NCBI GenBank assembly: GCA_964630265.1
Contig: CAZVRW010000001.1
Location: forward strand, 77,611 to 141,610
Length of the DNA: 64,000 nucleotides
Source: CAZBWP01 sp964630265
GTDB taxonomy: Bacteria; Pseudomonadota; Alphaproteobacteria; Rhodospirillales; Defluviicoccaceae
Direction: 5' to 3'
The notes beneath the pieces were generated by a model, which saw nothing but the letters and a program-made list of their open reading frames with translations, made no database searches and was not told the origin of the DNA. The translations under genes were made by a program, and so were the position numbers. Of this stretch, positions 17,239 to 25,756 are shown in pieces (positions within the stretch are counted from its first letter, which is position 1; each line of letters begins with the position of its first letter).

Positions 17239-19263
17239 ATGACCGAGCCGACAGAGGAGGTTGAGGGCTCGCCGCCGCGCCGGGATCTGCCCCTGCTTCG
17301 CGGCCGCTTCGAGATCGATCCCGCCGACCCGCTGCCGGCGTTGGCCGCGGGGCCGATCGCGGCGTTCGCCGCCCACGATCTGCACAGCCCCGGCCGGCAG
17401 CTGCTGGCCTATGTCTGTCGCCCGGACCTGCCGATCCGGCTGGACGCGCTCAGCCGACTGCGCAAGGCGTCGCCGAACAACATGCTGGCGTTGATCAACG
17501 CGGGCACGGTGCCCTGGCCGCTCTCGGGTGGACGCCAACTGGTCATCCTCTATCAGCGCCCGCTGGGCGGTTCGCTGGCCGAGCGCTTTGCCGCTCAGGA
17601 GCGGCCCCCACCGGCACACGAAATCCCCCGACGCATCGTCGCTCCCGTGGTCCGTGCCCTGCGCGGGCTCGAGACGTTGGGCATCGCGCATCGCGGTATC
17701 CGCGCCGACAATCTCTACTTTCTCGACGAAACCGGCGCCGACCTTGTCCTCGGCGACTGTGTGACGGCACCGCCGGGATTCGCCCAGCCCCGGGCGATGG
17801 AGCCGATCGACCGGGCGATGGCGGCTCCGGGCGGCCGTGGCGAAGGCGGACTCGCCGACGATCTCTATGCGCTTGGGGTGATGCTGCTGCAACTCGTCTC
17901 CGGCGGCCATGCCTTCGGGGATGACGCCGCCGTGCTGGCCGCCAAGGCCACGCACGGATCCTTCGCTGCGCTCAGTGAGCGGCGCCGCATCCCGTCGGCC
18001 ATGGTCGATCCGCTGCGCGGCCTGCTCGCCGACGATCCGGCCCGCCGCTGGGGACTGGAGCACCTGGAAAACTGGTTGATGGGCCAAGTCCGGCCGCAGT
18101 CGCGTGGCGGCGTCGGCGCGTTGGTGCCGGCGCCGTTCCTGTTCGACGGCCGCCGGTATACGTCGTTCCGGCTGCTCGCCCAGGCCTTCGCCGACAATGT
18201 GGGCGCGGCGGCCGAGGTGATGCGCTCCGGCGCGTTGCACGGCTGGCTGACAAAGCGGGCCAACGCCGAGAAGGCCGCGGAGGCGCTCGCGGCGCTGGTA
18301 TCGGCGCACCTGGCCGACCGCGGCACGCCACAGGGCGGCGACGACTATCTGGTGGCGAAGGTCGCGGCGCTGCTCGATCCCGACGGCCCGGTGCGGTTTC
18401 GCGGCCTACGGTTCATGCGCGACGGCGTCGGCGCGGCGCTGGCGGTCGCCTGGCTGATCGATGGCGACGCGCGCACGCCGGCCGCGGCCCTCGCCCTCGG
18501 CCTCGCCGACCCGCCGCCGGATGCCGCGGCGTCATTCCACCGCCGGCGCCCCGGCAATGGCCCCGAGACGTCACTCGCCCGCCTGGTCGAGCAGCCGGGC
18601 TACGGCGGTGGCCTGGAGCGCTGCGTCTACGCCACCAATCCGGGGCTGTCCTGCCGCAGCCCGTTGATCGCCGATGCCCTGGTGATCGCCATCGAGGGCC
18701 TGCTGCCCGCCCTGGACGAAGCGGCGGAGCGGTGCGAGCCCCCCATGTGGCCCATCGACCGGCACATTGCCGCGTTCATCGCCGAACGGACCGATTGCGA
18801 TCTTGCCCCCGCCATGAAGGCCTTGAGCGACCGCCGGCCCGCCCGCAAGGCCCTGGCGATGGTGTCGATTCTCGCCAATCTCCAGGATGTCCCGGAGGCC
18901 GTTCCGGTGCCGGCCCTGGCGCGCTGCTGCGCCTACCACCTGGATGCCGTCATCCAGTCGTTCCAGTCCCGCACCGAGCAGGAGCGCCTGCGCCGACTCC
19001 TCCCGAAAATCGCCGGCCGCGGCCGGCTGAAAGACCTGCTCGATCTCGTCGATGATCCGCGGCGGCGGCACGCCGACCGTCAGGGGGCAAGCACGGCCGC
19101 AGCGGAGTTCGCCCGGGCCGAGGCACGTATTCAGCACTATCGTCGGACCGCGGAGGCGCGACGCCAGGGGCACCTCGCGCTGGGACAGCAGACCGCCGCA
19201 ACCATCTCGCTGATCGTCGGCTTCATGGCGACGTGGGCGGCACTGGTCATCCGGCTGTGGTAG
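17239..19263 (+). CDS. membrane-anchored protein-kinase-like protein (probable pseudokinase)
   Basis: A 674-residue protein whose first 300 residues have a kinase-like layout, including RGLETLGIAHRGIRADNLYF, which aligns with the HRDxxxxN catalytic loop, and DDLYALGVMLLQLVSGGHAF, matching helix F. The catalytic aspartate is replaced by G153 (HRG), the loop Asn is kept (N158), and the DFG motif reads D173-C-V. No VAIK-type lysine is apparent. The remainder is helical and unrecognised, and the last 20 residues form one membrane helix, so the body is probably cytoplasmic and tail-anchored. It is followed 11 bases later by a small membrane-protein gene. It may act as a scaffold or nucleotide-binding sensor. 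Confidence 0.75.
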   Translation: MTEPTEEVEGSPPRRDLPLLRGRFEIDPADPLPALAAGPIAAFAAHDLHSPGRQLLAYVCRPDLPIRLDALSRLRKASPNNMLALINAGTVPWPLSGGRQLVILYQRPLGGSLAERFAAQERPPPAHEIPRRIVAPVVRALRGLETLGIAHRGIRADNLYFLDETGADLVLGDCVTAPPGFAQPRAMEPIDRAMAAPGGRGEGGLADDLYALGVMLLQLVSGGHAFGDDAAVLAAKATHGSFAALSERRRIPSAMVDPLRGLLADDPARRWGLEHLENWLMGQVRPQSRGGVGALVPAPFLFDGRRYTSFRLLAQAFADNVGAAAEVMRSGALHGWLTKRANAEKAAEALAALVSAHLADRGTPQGGDDYLVAKVAALLDPDGPVRFRGLRFMRDGVGAALAVAWLIDGDARTPAAALALGLADPPPDAAASFHRRRPGNGPETSLARLVEQPGYGGGLERCVYATNPGLSCRSPLIADALVIAIEGLLPALDEAAERCEPPMWPIDRHIAAFIAERTDCDLAPAMKALSDRRPARKALAMVSILANLQDVPEAVPVPALARCCAYHLDAVIQSFQSRTEQERLRRLLPKIAGRGRLKDLLDLVDDPRRRHADRQGASTAAAEFARAEARIQHYRRTAEARRQGHLALGQQTAATISLIVGFMATWAALVIRLW

Positions 19264-19274
19264 GACCGCAGACG

Positions 19275-19841
19275 ATGCGCCGATCGGCACCGAGCGCTTT
19301 GGCGCGGCCGGCCAATCACGGTCGTCGCGGACTGCACCTGCTCGTCACCCTGCTCGCAACCCTGATGCTGATGCCGATCGTCTCGCCGTCGACATCCATC
19401 ATCGTGTTCGTCGGCCTGCTGCCGACCATCGTCGCGCTGATCGTCGACCGGACCCCGCGCAAGTGCGCGGTGGCGAGCGTCGGCGGGTTGAACCTCGCCG
19501 GCGTCTCGCCGTTCCTGCTGGACCTGTGGTTCAACTCGCCAAGCATGGACTTCGCCATGGCGCTGATCACCAACCCGTTCGTGTTGGTCACCATGTACGG
19601 CGCGGCGGCGGTCGGCTGGCTGCTGTTCGCCGGACTGCCGCTGCTCACCCTGCGCATCTCCGAGTTCACCGTCGAGCGACGCATCCGCAGCCTGCAAGAC
19701 CGCCAAGGCGCCCTTCTGGCCGAGTGGGGCCAGGACGTGGTGGGTGTTAGCGCCGAGCACGGAGGCGACGGCGCGGACGGCAACGCGGGCGGGGCTGCCG
19801 GAGGCAACGAAGACGGCGCCGCGGGCGCCGCCGCTCAGTAG
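19275..19841 (+). CDS. small integral membrane protein cotranscribed with the pseudokinase
   Basis: Function unknown. The ATG at 19275 follows the kinase-like gene by 11 bases and gives 188 residues. A basic N terminus (MRRSAPSALARPANHGRRG) is followed by about four hydrophobic segments (roughly 23-55, 70-85, 92-105 and 108-130), then a charged cytoplasmic helix (RISEFTVERRIRSLQDRQ) and a Gly/Ala/Asp-rich low-complexity tail. It most likely works with the tail-anchored pseudokinase just upstream. Its last seven bases overlap the end of rpoH on the opposite strand. Confidence 0.72.
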   Translation: MRRSAPSALARPANHGRRGLHLLVTLLATLMLMPIVSPSTSIIVFVGLLPTIVALIVDRTPRKCAVASVGGLNLAGVSPFLLDLWFNSPSMDFAMALITNPFVLVTMYGAAAVGWLLFAGLPLLTLRISEFTVERRIRSLQDRQGALLAEWGQDVVGVSAEHGGDGADGNAGGAAGGNEDGAAGAAAQ

Positions 19842-20725
19842 GCCAGCCGCTGCTCGATGATGGCGTTGCGGATCGCCTTCTGCAGCTTCTCGAACGCTCG
19901 CACCTCGATCTGCCGCACCCGCTCCCGCGAGATGCCGTAGCGGTGGCTGAGGTTCTCGAGCGTCGCCGGCTGTTCGCTCAGGCGGCGTTCGGCGATGATC
20001 TCGCGTTCACGATCCGACAGACCGCGCAGCGCGCCGGCGAGCAGGCCGCGTCGCGACCGCAGTTCCTCACGGCGGGCGAGCAGGGCTTCCTGGTCGTCGG
20101 CCTCGTCGGCGAGCCAGTCCTGCCACTCGCCCTCGCCCTCCTCGCGCAGCGGCGCGTTCAAGGAGACATCGGGGCTGCCGATGCGCCGATTCATCTGCAC
20201 CACTTCAATTTCCGCCACATTGAGCCGATCGGCGATGCTGGTGACGTGCTCGGGGCGCAGATCGCCGTCCTCGATGGCCTGCATCTGCCCTTTCAGCTTG
20301 CGCAGGTTGAAGAACAGCTTCTTTTGCGCGGCGGTGGTGCCGATCTTGACCAACGACCAGGAGTGCAGGATGTACTCCTGGATCGAGGCGCGGATCCACC
20401 ACATGGCGTATGTGGCCAAGCGGAAGCCGCGATTGGGATCGAAGCGGCGGACCGCCTGCATCATGCCGACGTTGCCCTCGCTGATCAGTTCACCCAAGGG
20501 CAGACCGTAGCCGCGATAGCCCATGGCGATCTTGGCGACGAGGCGCAGATGGCTGGTGACCAGCCGGTGCGCCGCCTCGGTGTCGCCGTCCTGCGCCCAG
20601 CGCTGGGCGAGCTGATACTCCTCCTGCGCCTCCAGCATCGGATAGGTGCGGATGCGCTGCAGGTAGCGGGACAGATTCCGCTCGGGCGTCAGATCGATGT
20701 CGAATACCGACCGTGCAGAGGACAT
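19835..20725 (-). CDS. rpoH: RNA polymerase heat-shock sigma factor
   Basis: Alternative sigma factor that directs transcription of chaperone and protease genes. The 296 residues show region 1.2/2.1, region 2.3-2.4 (NRGFRLATYAMWWIRASIQEYIL), the RpoH box QKKLFFNLRKLK that separates RpoH from housekeeping sigma, and region 4.2 (NLSHRYGISRERVRQIEVRAFEKLQ). Length fits the alphaproteobacterial family, which often has more than one rpoH copy. The leader is 113 bases to rluD, which lies upstream on the same strand. I could not identify a convincing promoter in that spacer. Confidence 0.95.
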   Translation of the reverse strand: MSSARSVFDIDLTPERNLSRYLQRIRTYPMLEAQEEYQLAQRWAQDGDTEAAHRLVTSHLRLVAKIAMGYRGYGLPLGELISEGNVGMMQAVRRFDPNRGFRLATYAMWWIRASIQEYILHSWSLVKIGTTAAQKKLFFNLRKLKGQMQAIEDGDLRPEHVTSIADRLNVAEIEVVQMNRRIGSPDVSLNAPLREEGEGEWQDWLADEADDQEALLARREELRSRRGLLAGALRGLSDREREIIAERRLSEQPATLENLSHRYGISRERVRQIEVRAFEKLQKAIRNAIIEQRLAY

Positions 20726-20838
20726 GGCTCAGTCCATCCAATCACACCAAGGACGTCTGGTCGCGCCGCCCCCCAGCTGACGACCCTGCAAAGCATGTAC
20801 TGAGTTTATCGCAGCCGCGCCATCGGCAACAGCCAAAA

Positions 20839-21810
20839 TTATATGCACTCAAAGCTATCACATAACCCTCTGATATCAAATGGTAGTGTGACGCAAAACC
20901 GGAGCCGGCGGCGGTCGATCGGGTGCTCGAAGCCCATCAAGAATGCGTGAAGCGCGTGCCGTTGGAAACGCCGCACCGCGTCGCCGGCGGCCTCCGGCAG
21001 GCGTCGCGCCCGCCCACGACCGCCGCCATACACCGCATCGCCGACCAGCGGGTGACCAAGGCTGGCGAGGTGCACGCGGATCTGATGGGTGCGACCGGTT
21101 TCCGGCCGACATTCGAGCAGGCTGACTTGGCCGCCCAGAACCGACAGCACGCGGTAATTGGTCGCCGCCGGCTTGCCGCCACGCGCAACCAGGGCCATGC
21201 GCGTGCGATGATGGGGATCGCGACCGATGTTGCCGACGATCCGCCCCGCCGCCGGCGCGGGGATGCCCCACACCAGCGCGTGGTAGGCGCGTTCGACGCT
21301 GTGTGCCGCGAATTGCGCCACCAGGCCGACGTAGGCCGCATCGGTCTTGGCGGCGATGATCAGCCCGCTGGTGTCCTTGTCCAGGCGATGGACGATGCCA
21401 GGCCGGCGGGGGCCGCCGATCGTCGCCAGGCGACCATGGCAGTGGGCGACCAGGGCGTTGACCAGCGTGCCGTCGGGGTTGCCGGCGCCGGGATGCACGA
21501 CCAGGCCCGCCGGCTTGTCGACGACGATGACGTGGTCGTCCTCGTAGACCACGACCAGTGGCCGGGGCTCCGCACCCGGCTGCTCCGACGCCGCAGCCGG
21601 CGGGGTGACGACGAACACCTCCCCGGCGCGCACCAGCCGCGCCGGATCACGGACGGCGGTGCCGTCGGCGGTGCACACCCGCCCCGCGGCGAGCAACCCC
21701 TTCAGCCGGCTGCGCGAGATCGTCGGAATCGCCTGGGCCAGCGACCGGTCGAGGCGCAGTCCGGCCTTGTCGGCATCAATGGGGACGGTGTAAGGGGTCT
21801 CCACAGTCAT
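20839..21810 (-). CDS. rluD: 23S rRNA pseudouridine synthase, RluD type
   Basis: Isomerises uridines in helix 69 of 23S rRNA. ATG at 21810 gives 323 residues and a 22-base gap to a divergent gene; an upstream in-frame ATG would overlap that gene. The N-terminal S4 RNA-binding domain (about 15-70, RLDRSLAQAIPTISRSRLKGLL) is followed by the catalytic domain with HRLDKDTSGL (catalytic D144) and the GRTHQIRVHLA motif near 245. The last 25 codons are AT-rich relative to the rest. The rluD-rpoH pair on one strand is common in alphaproteobacteria. Confidence 0.94.
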   Translation of the reverse strand: MTVETPYTVPIDADKAGLRLDRSLAQAIPTISRSRLKGLLAAGRVCTADGTAVRDPARLVRAGEVFVVTPPAAASEQPGAEPRPLVVVYEDDHVIVVDKPAGLVVHPGAGNPDGTLVNALVAHCHGRLATIGGPRRPGIVHRLDKDTSGLIIAAKTDAAYVGLVAQFAAHSVERAYHALVWGIPAPAAGRIVGNIGRDPHHRTRMALVARGGKPAATNYRVLSVLGGQVSLLECRPETGRTHQIRVHLASLGHPLVGDAVYGGGRGRARRLPEAAGDAVRRFQRHALHAFLMGFEHPIDRRRLRFCVTLPFDIRGLCDSFECI

Positions 21811-21832
21811 CGGCGGGAACGTTGCCAACTCC

Positions 21833-22165
21833 ATGCACGCACTCAAGGGCCTCGTCATCGGCCTCGGCATGCTGATCGTCATCAGCTTCGGGCTTCTGGT
21901 CTACGGCTTCTACACCAAATTGTTCACCATCGAGGGGGAGCCGGCGGATGACGTGGCCGGCGCCGCGGTCCCGGCACCCGCGGCCCCGATCGCCGGCTTC
22001 GGCGAGGTGCTGGTGACACTGCCGGCCGGCTGCGCGGTCGAGGAGATGCGCCCGGACGGCGCCGGCCGGGTCTATCTGCGTCTCGGGGGGGATGAGCCGT
22101 GCCAACGCATCCTGGTCATCGACGTGATCAGTGGCCGGCAATTGGGCGCCCTGACGCTCAGGTAG
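21833..22165 (+). CDS. small single-span membrane protein (DUF6476-like)
   Basis: A 110-residue protein with one N-terminal membrane segment (LKGLVIGLGMLIVISFGLLVYGFY, about 4-28), a Pro/Ala-rich linker and a small C-terminal domain (VLVTLPAGCAVEEMRPDG, LGGDEPCQRILVIDVISGRQLG). This matches my memory of an alphaproteobacterial family of unknown function found beside rluD. It is divergent from rluD with 22 bases between starts, and its stop overlaps the next start (TAGTG), so it leads a short operon. The large domain should face the periplasm. Confidence 0.75.
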   Translation: MHALKGLVIGLGMLIVISFGLLVYGFYTKLFTIEGEPADDVAGAAVPAPAAPIAGFGEVLVTLPAGCAVEEMRPDGAGRVYLRLGGDEPCQRILVIDVISGRQLGALTLR

Positions 22166-22602
22166 TGATCGTCGTTCCGGCATCCGGCCTCGCCGACATC
22201 GTCGCCGCGGCGGAGGCTGCGTATCCACGCGAATGCTGCGGCCTGCTCGCCGGCCGAACGACGACCGATGGCATCCTGGTCACCCGCGTCGTCGCCAGCC
22301 GCAACACCGCCGCGGGCCACCGGCGCGACCGCTTCGAGGTCGACCCGCAGGTGCGCTTCGACCTGATGCGGGCGCTGGAGGGCAGCGACGAGCGCCTGGT
22401 CGGCCACTACCACTCGCACCCCGACCACCCGGCGATCCCCTCGGCGACCGACCGTCGCATGGTGCACGAGCCCGACTTGATCTGGCTGATCACCGCCGTC
22501 GCCGCCGGGCACGCCACGACGACCCGCGCTTGGCGGCCCATCGCCCAGGATCCCGGCTTTGCCGAAATCGTCCTCCGCGTCGGCGACGCCGCGGGCAGGT
22601 GA
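22165..22602 (+). CDS. JAB1/Mov34/MPN (JAMM) metallopeptidase
   Basis: A 145-residue stand-alone JAMM domain. GTG at 22165 overlaps the stop of the previous gene by one base. The complete metal and catalytic set is present: E23 in RECCGLLAG, then H83-S-H85-PDHPAIPSATD96, i.e. HxHx(7)SxxD. Bacterial relatives cleave C-terminal extensions or amide bonds of ubiquitin-like proteins (ThiS/MoaD) or act in cysteine and siderophore pathways. No ubiquitin-like or E1-like gene is next to it here. Its stop codon overlaps a possible GTG of the next gene, but that gene seems to have its own promoter. Confidence 0.88.
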   Translation: MIVVPASGLADIVAAAEAAYPRECCGLLAGRTTTDGILVTRVVASRNTAAGHRRDRFEVDPQVRFDLMRALEGSDERLVGHYHSHPDHPAIPSATDRRMVHEPDLIWLITAVAAGHATTTRAWRPIAQDPGFAEIVLRVGDAAGR

Positions 22603-22610
22603 GCCCGGCT

Positions 22611-22640
22611 TTGCCAGTCGGCTGGCAGCCCGGGTATAGT
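22611..22640 (+). promoter_or_regulatory. sigma-70-like promoter of the DUF4921 gene
   Basis: TTGCCA (22611-22616) and TATAGT (22635-22640) are spaced by 18 bases. Transcription would start near 22647, 27 bases before the ATG at 22674. This supports that ATG over the GTG at 22599, which would lie upstream of the promoter. Confidence 0.5.
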
Positions 22641-22673
22641 GCCGCAGCACTCAAACGATGGCAGGCGCAGCCG

Positions 22674-24068
22674 ATGGTCCAGGAGCTGATTCCGGAATCC
22701 AACTACCTGATGCGCATGGCGGACGGGACCATCAAGCAGGTCAACCCGTTCACCGGCACGGAGGTTTGGACGGTGCCGGGGCGCGGCAACCGGCCGCTCG
22801 GCATCCAGGGTCCGACACCGCGGCCGCTGGCATCCGCGGATCACGACCGCTTCTGCGTCTTCTGTCAGGACCGCTATCTGGACACGCCGCCGGAAAAGGC
22901 GCGGTTGGTGCAGACCGATGACGGCTACACGACGCTGCGCGACCTGCACGCCGAGGAACTGGGCGACACCGTGGCGGCCTTCCGCCGGGTGCCGAACCTG
23001 TTCGAGATCGTCTCCTTCGACTACTGGCGTGACAATTTCGGCTACGAGGTGCCGGACGCGGTGCAGGCGCGCAAACACGCCTATCTCTCCACCGAACTCG
23101 GCCGCAAGCACGCGCTGGCCATCGTCGCCGCCCGCCTCAAGGCAAGCGGTGCCCCGACGGGGGAGATCGAGCGCATGCCGGTGGAAGACCGCCTGCGCAT
23201 GACCAACGGCTTCTTTGCCGGCGGCCACGAGTTGATCGTCGCGCGGCGCCACTTCGTCGACGGCGCCACCCACGACGACCAGCTGGCCTCCTCCGGCACC
23301 ATGACGCCCGAAGAGCACTACCAGTACATGCGGTTCACCATCGACGCGGTCCGCGACATCTATCTCGGCAATCGCTACGTCCGCTATGTCGCGGTGTTCC
23401 AGAACTGGCTCCGGCCCGCGGGCGCCTCGCTCGACCATCTGCACAAGCAGCTCGTCGCCATCGACGAGCGCGGCGTGCAAAGCGAGGTGGAGATCCGGCT
23501 CGCTCGCGCCAACCCCAATATCTATAACGAGGCGGCGGTGAATTTCGCCGGCTATCGCAACCTGGTGATCGCTGAGAACGAGCACGCCATCGCCTTCGCC
23601 GGGTTCGGCCACCGCTATCCCACGGTGGAGATCTTCTCCAAGAGCGAGCGCAGCCAGCCGTGGACCCACACCCCAGACGAGTTGCGCGGCGTCTCCGACC
23701 TAGTGCATGCCGTGCACGCGGCCACCGGCCCCGACGTTCCGTGCAATGAGGAGTGGTACTACAAGCCGCCGGACGCCGACGTGCCGATGCCGTGGCGGGT
23801 GCTGGTCAAGTGGCGGATCAGCACAGCCGCCGGCTTCGAGGGCGGCACCAAGATCTACGTCAACACCATCGATCCGGAGTCGCTCCGCGACAGGGTCGTC
23901 GACGCCTTGTTCCGCCTGAAGAACCAGGGCCGGCTGGCGCCGTTGAAGATCGCGTTCGAGTGCGACTGCGTGCCGAACTGCCTGAAGTATAATCCCGGAG
24001 TCCGCCAGCGCATGGATGCCGATCAGGCCTTTCCGTCTCTGTCCGGCGAGGCGCGCGGCGGCCGCTGA
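22674..24068 (+). CDS. DUF4921 family protein, galactose-1-phosphate uridylyltransferase-like
   Basis: About 464 residues in the HIT/GalT-like superfamily. It opens with a GTIKQVNPFTGTEVWTVPGR block characteristic of DUF4921. A CVFCQDRY motif (probable CxxC zinc site), GGHELIVARRHF, and the nucleotidyltransferase-like ASLDHLHKQLVA (HxHxQ-type, with Leu in place of Pro) are present, followed by a Cys-containing C-terminal segment CDCVPNCLKYNP. The HLHKQ histidine would be the nucleophile if it transfers nucleotides. Substrate is unknown. It ends 16 bases before a convergent microprotein candidate. Confidence 0.8.
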   Translation: MVQELIPESNYLMRMADGTIKQVNPFTGTEVWTVPGRGNRPLGIQGPTPRPLASADHDRFCVFCQDRYLDTPPEKARLVQTDDGYTTLRDLHAEELGDTVAAFRRVPNLFEIVSFDYWRDNFGYEVPDAVQARKHAYLSTELGRKHALAIVAARLKASGAPTGEIERMPVEDRLRMTNGFFAGGHELIVARRHFVDGATHDDQLASSGTMTPEEHYQYMRFTIDAVRDIYLGNRYVRYVAVFQNWLRPAGASLDHLHKQLVAIDERGVQSEVEIRLARANPNIYNEAAVNFAGYRNLVIAENEHAIAFAGFGHRYPTVEIFSKSERSQPWTHTPDELRGVSDLVHAVHAATGPDVPCNEEWYYKPPDADVPMPWRVLVKWRISTAAGFEGGTKIYVNTIDPESLRDRVVDALFRLKNQGRLAPLKIAFECDCVPNCLKYNPGVRQRMDADQAFPSLSGEARGGR

Positions 24069-24084
24069 GCCACGGCGGCCCCCG

Positions 24085-24168
24085 TTAGGCGGAGGTCGGA
24101 CGGTCCAGCTTCACGAACACGACGACGCCGGCGGCAATCAGTGCCATCATGCGAGACAGAGTGCGCAT
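24085..24168 (-). CDS. possible 27-residue membrane microprotein at the end of the gcv operon
   Basis: Not recognised. A 28-codon frame encodes MRTLSRMMALIAAGVVVFVK then LDRPTSA: a basic N terminus and one short hydrophobic segment. Directly before the ATG is GGAGGTGAGG, a near-perfect extended Shine-Dalgarno, which is the main reason to list it. It follows gcvPB by 73 bases on the same strand, so it could be the last cistron of the glycine cleavage operon or have its own promoter. Too short for composition tests to be reliable. Confidence 0.4.
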   Translation of the reverse strand: MRTLSRMMALIAAGVVVFVKLDRPTSA

Positions 24169-24241
24169 CCTCACCTCCCCGTAAGCCCACAAGTTCTACG
24201 CGCACACGGAGAGCGTGGATCAGCACGGCGGACGGGGCCGG

Positions 24242-25756
24242 CTACTCCGCCGCCTGCTCGGGCACCGGCGGCTGCCAGCGCAACACCGGGTTGCGCGCCG
24301 CCGTGGTTTCGTCGAGCCGCCGCCGCGGCGTCAGCCGGGGCGCCTCTTCGAAGAAGCGCACGTCGCCGGCCTTCGCCCGCGCCACCAGACCGCGCACGGA
24401 CTCGATGAAGGCATCCAGCGTCGCCTTGCTCTCGGTCTCGGTCGGCTCCACCAGCATGGCACCGTGCACCACCAGCGGAAAATAGATGGTCATCGGGTGG
24501 TAGCCCTCGTCGATCAGCGCCTTGGCCAGGTCGAGTGTGGTCACGCCGGTGCCCTTGAGCGCGCCATCGTCGAACAACACCTCGTGCATGCAGACGGCGT
24601 CGAAGGCCGGCGCCAGGCAGTCCTCCAGCCGCTTGCGCACGTAGTTGGCGTTGAGCACGGCGTCCCCCGACGCTTGCCGGAGGCCGTCGGCGCCCATGCT
24701 CATCATGTAGGCGAGCGCCCGGACGAACATGCCGAACTGGCCGTGGAAGCCCTTGATGCGGCCGAACGGCTTGCCGTCTGCCCGGCTGGGGTCCTCGATG
24801 AGCCGGAAGCCATCCGGGCCGTGCACGACGGTGGGGATGGGCGCGTAGGGGGCGAGATCGGCTGACAGAACCACGGGTCCGCTGCCCGGCCCACCGCCGC
24901 CGTGCGGTGTCGAGAAGGTCTTGTGCAGATTGATGTGCATGCAATCGATGCCGAGATCGCCCGGCCGCACCCGCCCGACGATGGCATTGAAGTTGGCGCC
25001 GTCGCAGTAGAAGAAGGCGCCGGCGGCGTGGATCGCCTCGGCGATCTCGAGAATGTCGTTCTCGAAGAGGCCGCAGGTGTTCGGATTGGTGATCATGATG
25101 GCGGCGACGTCGGAATCCACCTTGGCCTTCAGTGCCGCCAGATCGACGCGACCGCGGCTGTCCGCCGGCACCGCCTCCACCGCATAGCCGCAGAAGTGGG
25201 CGCTCGCCGGATTGGTGCCGTGCGCCGACTCGGGCACGATGACGCGCCGCCGGGCATCGCCCCGGTCCTCCAGCGCCGCGCGGATGGTCATCAGGCCGGT
25301 CAACTCGCCGTGGGCGCCGGCACCGGGCGACATGGCGACGGCCGGCAGGCCGGTCAGCATCTTCAGCCAGTGGGCGCACGCATCGATGATCGCCAGCGCC
25401 CCCTGCACGGTGGAGATCGGCTGCAACGGGTGCAGGTCGCCGATGCCTGGGAAGCGAGCGACGCGCTCGTTGATCCTGGGGTTGTGCTTCATGGTGCACG
25501 ACCCGAGCGGATAGAAGCCGCCGTCGATGGAGTAGTTCTTTTGGCTCAATCGCTGATAGTGGCGGATCACTTCGGGCTCGGTCAGCCCGGGCAGGCCGAT
25601 CGGCCCGCGGCGCCGCAGGCCGCCGAGCCGGTCCGTTGCCAGCGTCGTCTCGGCCAGGTCGACGCCAGTCTTGTCCGGCGCTCCCTGCTCGAAGATCAGC
25701 GGCTCTTCGTGCACCAGGCCGCGATGGCCGCTGATGGTCCGGTCGTCGCGTGTCAT
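24242..25756 (-). CDS. gcvPB: glycine dehydrogenase (decarboxylating) subunit 2
   Basis: PLP-bearing half of the split P-protein, which decarboxylates glycine and passes the aminomethyl group to GcvH. The 504 residues contain PLGSCTMKHNP near the N terminus, PGAGAHGELTGL, PESAHGTNPASA and the PLP-binding lysine in NLHKTFSTPHGGGGPG near 275. The C terminus carries an extension (LTPRRRLDETTAARNPVLRW) typical of alphaproteobacterial forms. Its start overlaps the gcvPA stop by four bases, consistent with equal production of the two subunits. Confidence 0.97.
   Translation of the reverse strand: MTRDDRTISGHRGLVHEEPLIFEQGAPDKTGVDLAETTLATDRLGGLRRRGPIGLPGLTEPEVIRHYQRLSQKNYSIDGGFYPLGSCTMKHNPRINERVARFPGIGDLHPLQPISTVQGALAIIDACAHWLKMLTGLPAVAMSPGAGAHGELTGLMTIRAALEDRGDARRRVIVPESAHGTNPASAHFCGYAVEAVPADSRGRVDLAALKAKVDSDVAAIMITNPNTCGLFENDILEIAEAIHAAGAFFYCDGANFNAIVGRVRPGDLGIDCMHINLHKTFSTPHGGGGPGSGPVVLSADLAPYAPIPTVVHGPDGFRLIEDPSRADGKPFGRIKGFHGQFGMFVRALAYMMSMGADGLRQASGDAVLNANYVRKRLEDCLAPAFDAVCMHEVLFDDGALKGTGVTTLDLAKALIDEGYHPMTIYFPLVVHGAMLVEPTETESKATLDAFIESVRGLVARAKAGDVRFFEEAPRLTPRRRLDETTAARNPVLRWQPPVPEQAAE

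Noticed and set aside
20726..20838. Sigma-32 or sigma-70 promoter for rpoH
   Set aside because: No hexamer pair with acceptable spacing could be found on the minus strand in the spacer.
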